Source: Bradyrhizobium zhanjiangense (GTDB taxonomy: Bacteria > Pseudomonadota > Alphaproteobacteria > Rhizobiales > Xanthobacteraceae). Taken from it: a stretch of DNA of 64,000 bases. The notes beneath the pieces were generated by a model that was not told the DNA's origin, did no database searches, and worked only from the letters and a program-made list of their open reading frames with translations. The position numbers and the translations under genes are program-made. Below are positions 63,491 to 64,000 of this stretch, piece after piece. Position 1 is the stretch's first letter; each line of letters starts with the position of its first letter. Location: contig NZ_CP022221.1 in the NCBI RefSeq assembly GCF_004114935.1, forward strand, positions 3,989,001-4,053,000, given 5' to 3'.

Positions 63491-63531
63491 GAACCCGGAA
63501 TCTAGAGATTGCGGCACGAGATTCCGGGTTC
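63491..63531. repeat. Perfect 13-bp inverted repeat between convergent genes
   Basis: GAACCCGGAATCT (63491-63503) and AGATTCCGGGTTC (63519-63531) flank a 15-base loop, followed by cgcgcagacgcgcgccccgga. It lies between the ends of the secreted-protein and scaffold genes. It could serve as a bidirectional terminator without T-run, or be a member of the 'ccggaatgac' dispersed repeat type. Confidence 0.55.
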
Positions 63532-63565
63532 GCGCAGACGCGCGCCCCGGAATGACACTGATGAA

Positions 63566-64000
63566 CTAGCCCTGCGCCGCCGCCGGCTGCTTCGCCTTGG
63601 CCTCGATCTGGCCGATGGCATCCACCACCGCATCGAAGGTCAGGAGCGTCGAGGCATGCCGCGCCTTGTAATCGCGGACCGGCTCGAGGAACTTGATCTC
63701 TTCCCATTTGCCTTGAGGAGGCGCTCCGTTCTCCTTCAGCATCTTGCGAACGGTTTCGCGTAACTCACGGAGTTCGCTCGCAGTCGAGCCGACCACGTGA
63801 CTTGCCATGATGGATGAAGAGGCCTGTCCGAGGGCACAGGCCTTCACGTCATGGGCGAAGTCGGTGACGGTGTCCCCATTCATCTTGAGGTCGACCTTCA
63901 CGGTCGAGCCGCACAGCTTGGAGTGGGCAGTGGCGGAGGCATCGGGGTCCGACAGCCGCCCGAGGCGCGGAATATTCCCGGCCAGTTCGATGATCCGCTT
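63566..64000 (-). CDS. IscU/NifU-like iron-sulfur cluster scaffold protein (5' end beyond window)
   Basis: 145 codons of a gene whose start lies beyond base 64000. Features of the IscU/NifU_N family: RIIELAGNIPRLG, the Cys in SKLCGSTVKVDL (about 35 in the visible part), a second Cys in VKACALGQASSSIM, and the family helix RELRETVRKMLKEN. The third Cys position of canonical IscU is replaced by the ARHASTLL segment (the usual RxxCxxL lacks its Cys here), so it is probably the SufU-like subset of alphaproteobacteria. It builds and hands over Fe-S clusters in the cytosol. Confidence 0.8.
   Translation of the reverse strand, partial: KRIIELAGNIPRLGRLSDPDASATAHSKLCGSTVKVDLKMNGDTVTDFAHDVKACALGQASSSIMASHVVGSTASELRELRETVRKMLKENGAPPQGKWEEIKFLEPVRDYKARHASTLLTFDAVVDAIGQIEAKAKQPAAAQG

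Overview
The window is a 64 kb piece of a high-GC alphaproteobacterial chromosome, most likely from a Bradyrhizobium or a close relative in the Nitrobacteraceae. The gene set points there: cysE followed by a DUF3126 gene, a transglutaminase-like cysteine protease (BTLCP), a PAS_5-type PAS protein, a CHCC zinc-finger gene next to a flavin monooxygenase, and palindromic intergenic repeats of the 'gtagcccggatg...' and 'cgtcattgcgagg...' kinds. Assignment is by recognition of families, not by database search. There is no phage, plasmid or transposase gene, no rRNA operon and no CRISPR array.

Layout. 0-4.6 kb: a GT-C glycosyltransferase, a frameshifted PAP2 lipid phosphatase, a tiny membrane peptide overlapping an acyl carrier protein, a tRNA-Leu(UAA) gene interrupted by a 206-nt group I intron with its own promoter, and a lipoprotein. 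4.6-11.2 kb: flavin monooxygenase plus zinc-finger protein, a membrane protein, an alpha/beta hydrolase, a polytopic membrane protein, cysE and DUF3126. 11.2-16.1 kb: a redox cassette of molybdopterin oxidoreductase (frameshifted), ferredoxin and NADPH-ferredoxin reductase, with a divergent AraC regulator. 16.4-21.9 kb: small membrane and secreted proteins, a gamma-carbonic anhydrase, a frameshifted HAMP-PAS receptor, and a 57-residue RMF-like protein. 22-28 kb: a spermidine/putrescine-type ABC importer with an Asp/Glu-racemase-family enzyme and a divergent GntR regulator. 28-34.9 kb: an FAD-Rieske oxidoreductase, a CYTH-CHAD protein, BTLCP, a tandem PilZ protein and a frameshifted MFS transporter. 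35-41 kb: a frameshifted zinc dehydrogenase with a DUF5680 gene bracketed by two REP-like palindromes, a VOC protein, a cysteine-cluster protein and a DEAD-box helicase. 41-51.5 kb: GNAT, a membrane-anchored DJ-1/PfpI protein, PAS_5, rhomboid, CBS, patatin, a secreted beta-rich protein, a repeat-filled gap and a PAS-GGDEF-EAL protein. 51.5-64 kb: a beta-lactamase-fold hydrolase, nitroreductase, thrS, MFS, a lipid-anchored hydrolase, an amino-acid permease with a secreted partner, yidD, a ClpP-like secreted protein and the 3' part of an IscU/NifU-type scaffold gene cut by the window edge.

How the genes work together. Most are single housekeeping or accessory genes. Convincing units are the Mo-oxidoreductase/ferredoxin/reductase cassette (a complete NADPH-to-Mo-enzyme electron path with a local regulator), the ABC importer with racemase and GntR regulator, the dehydrogenase-DUF5680 pair, and the permease-secreted protein pair. 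Five otherwise intact genes each carry one frame change; the density suggests base-calling or assembly error for at least some of them, so they should be verified before being called pseudogenes.
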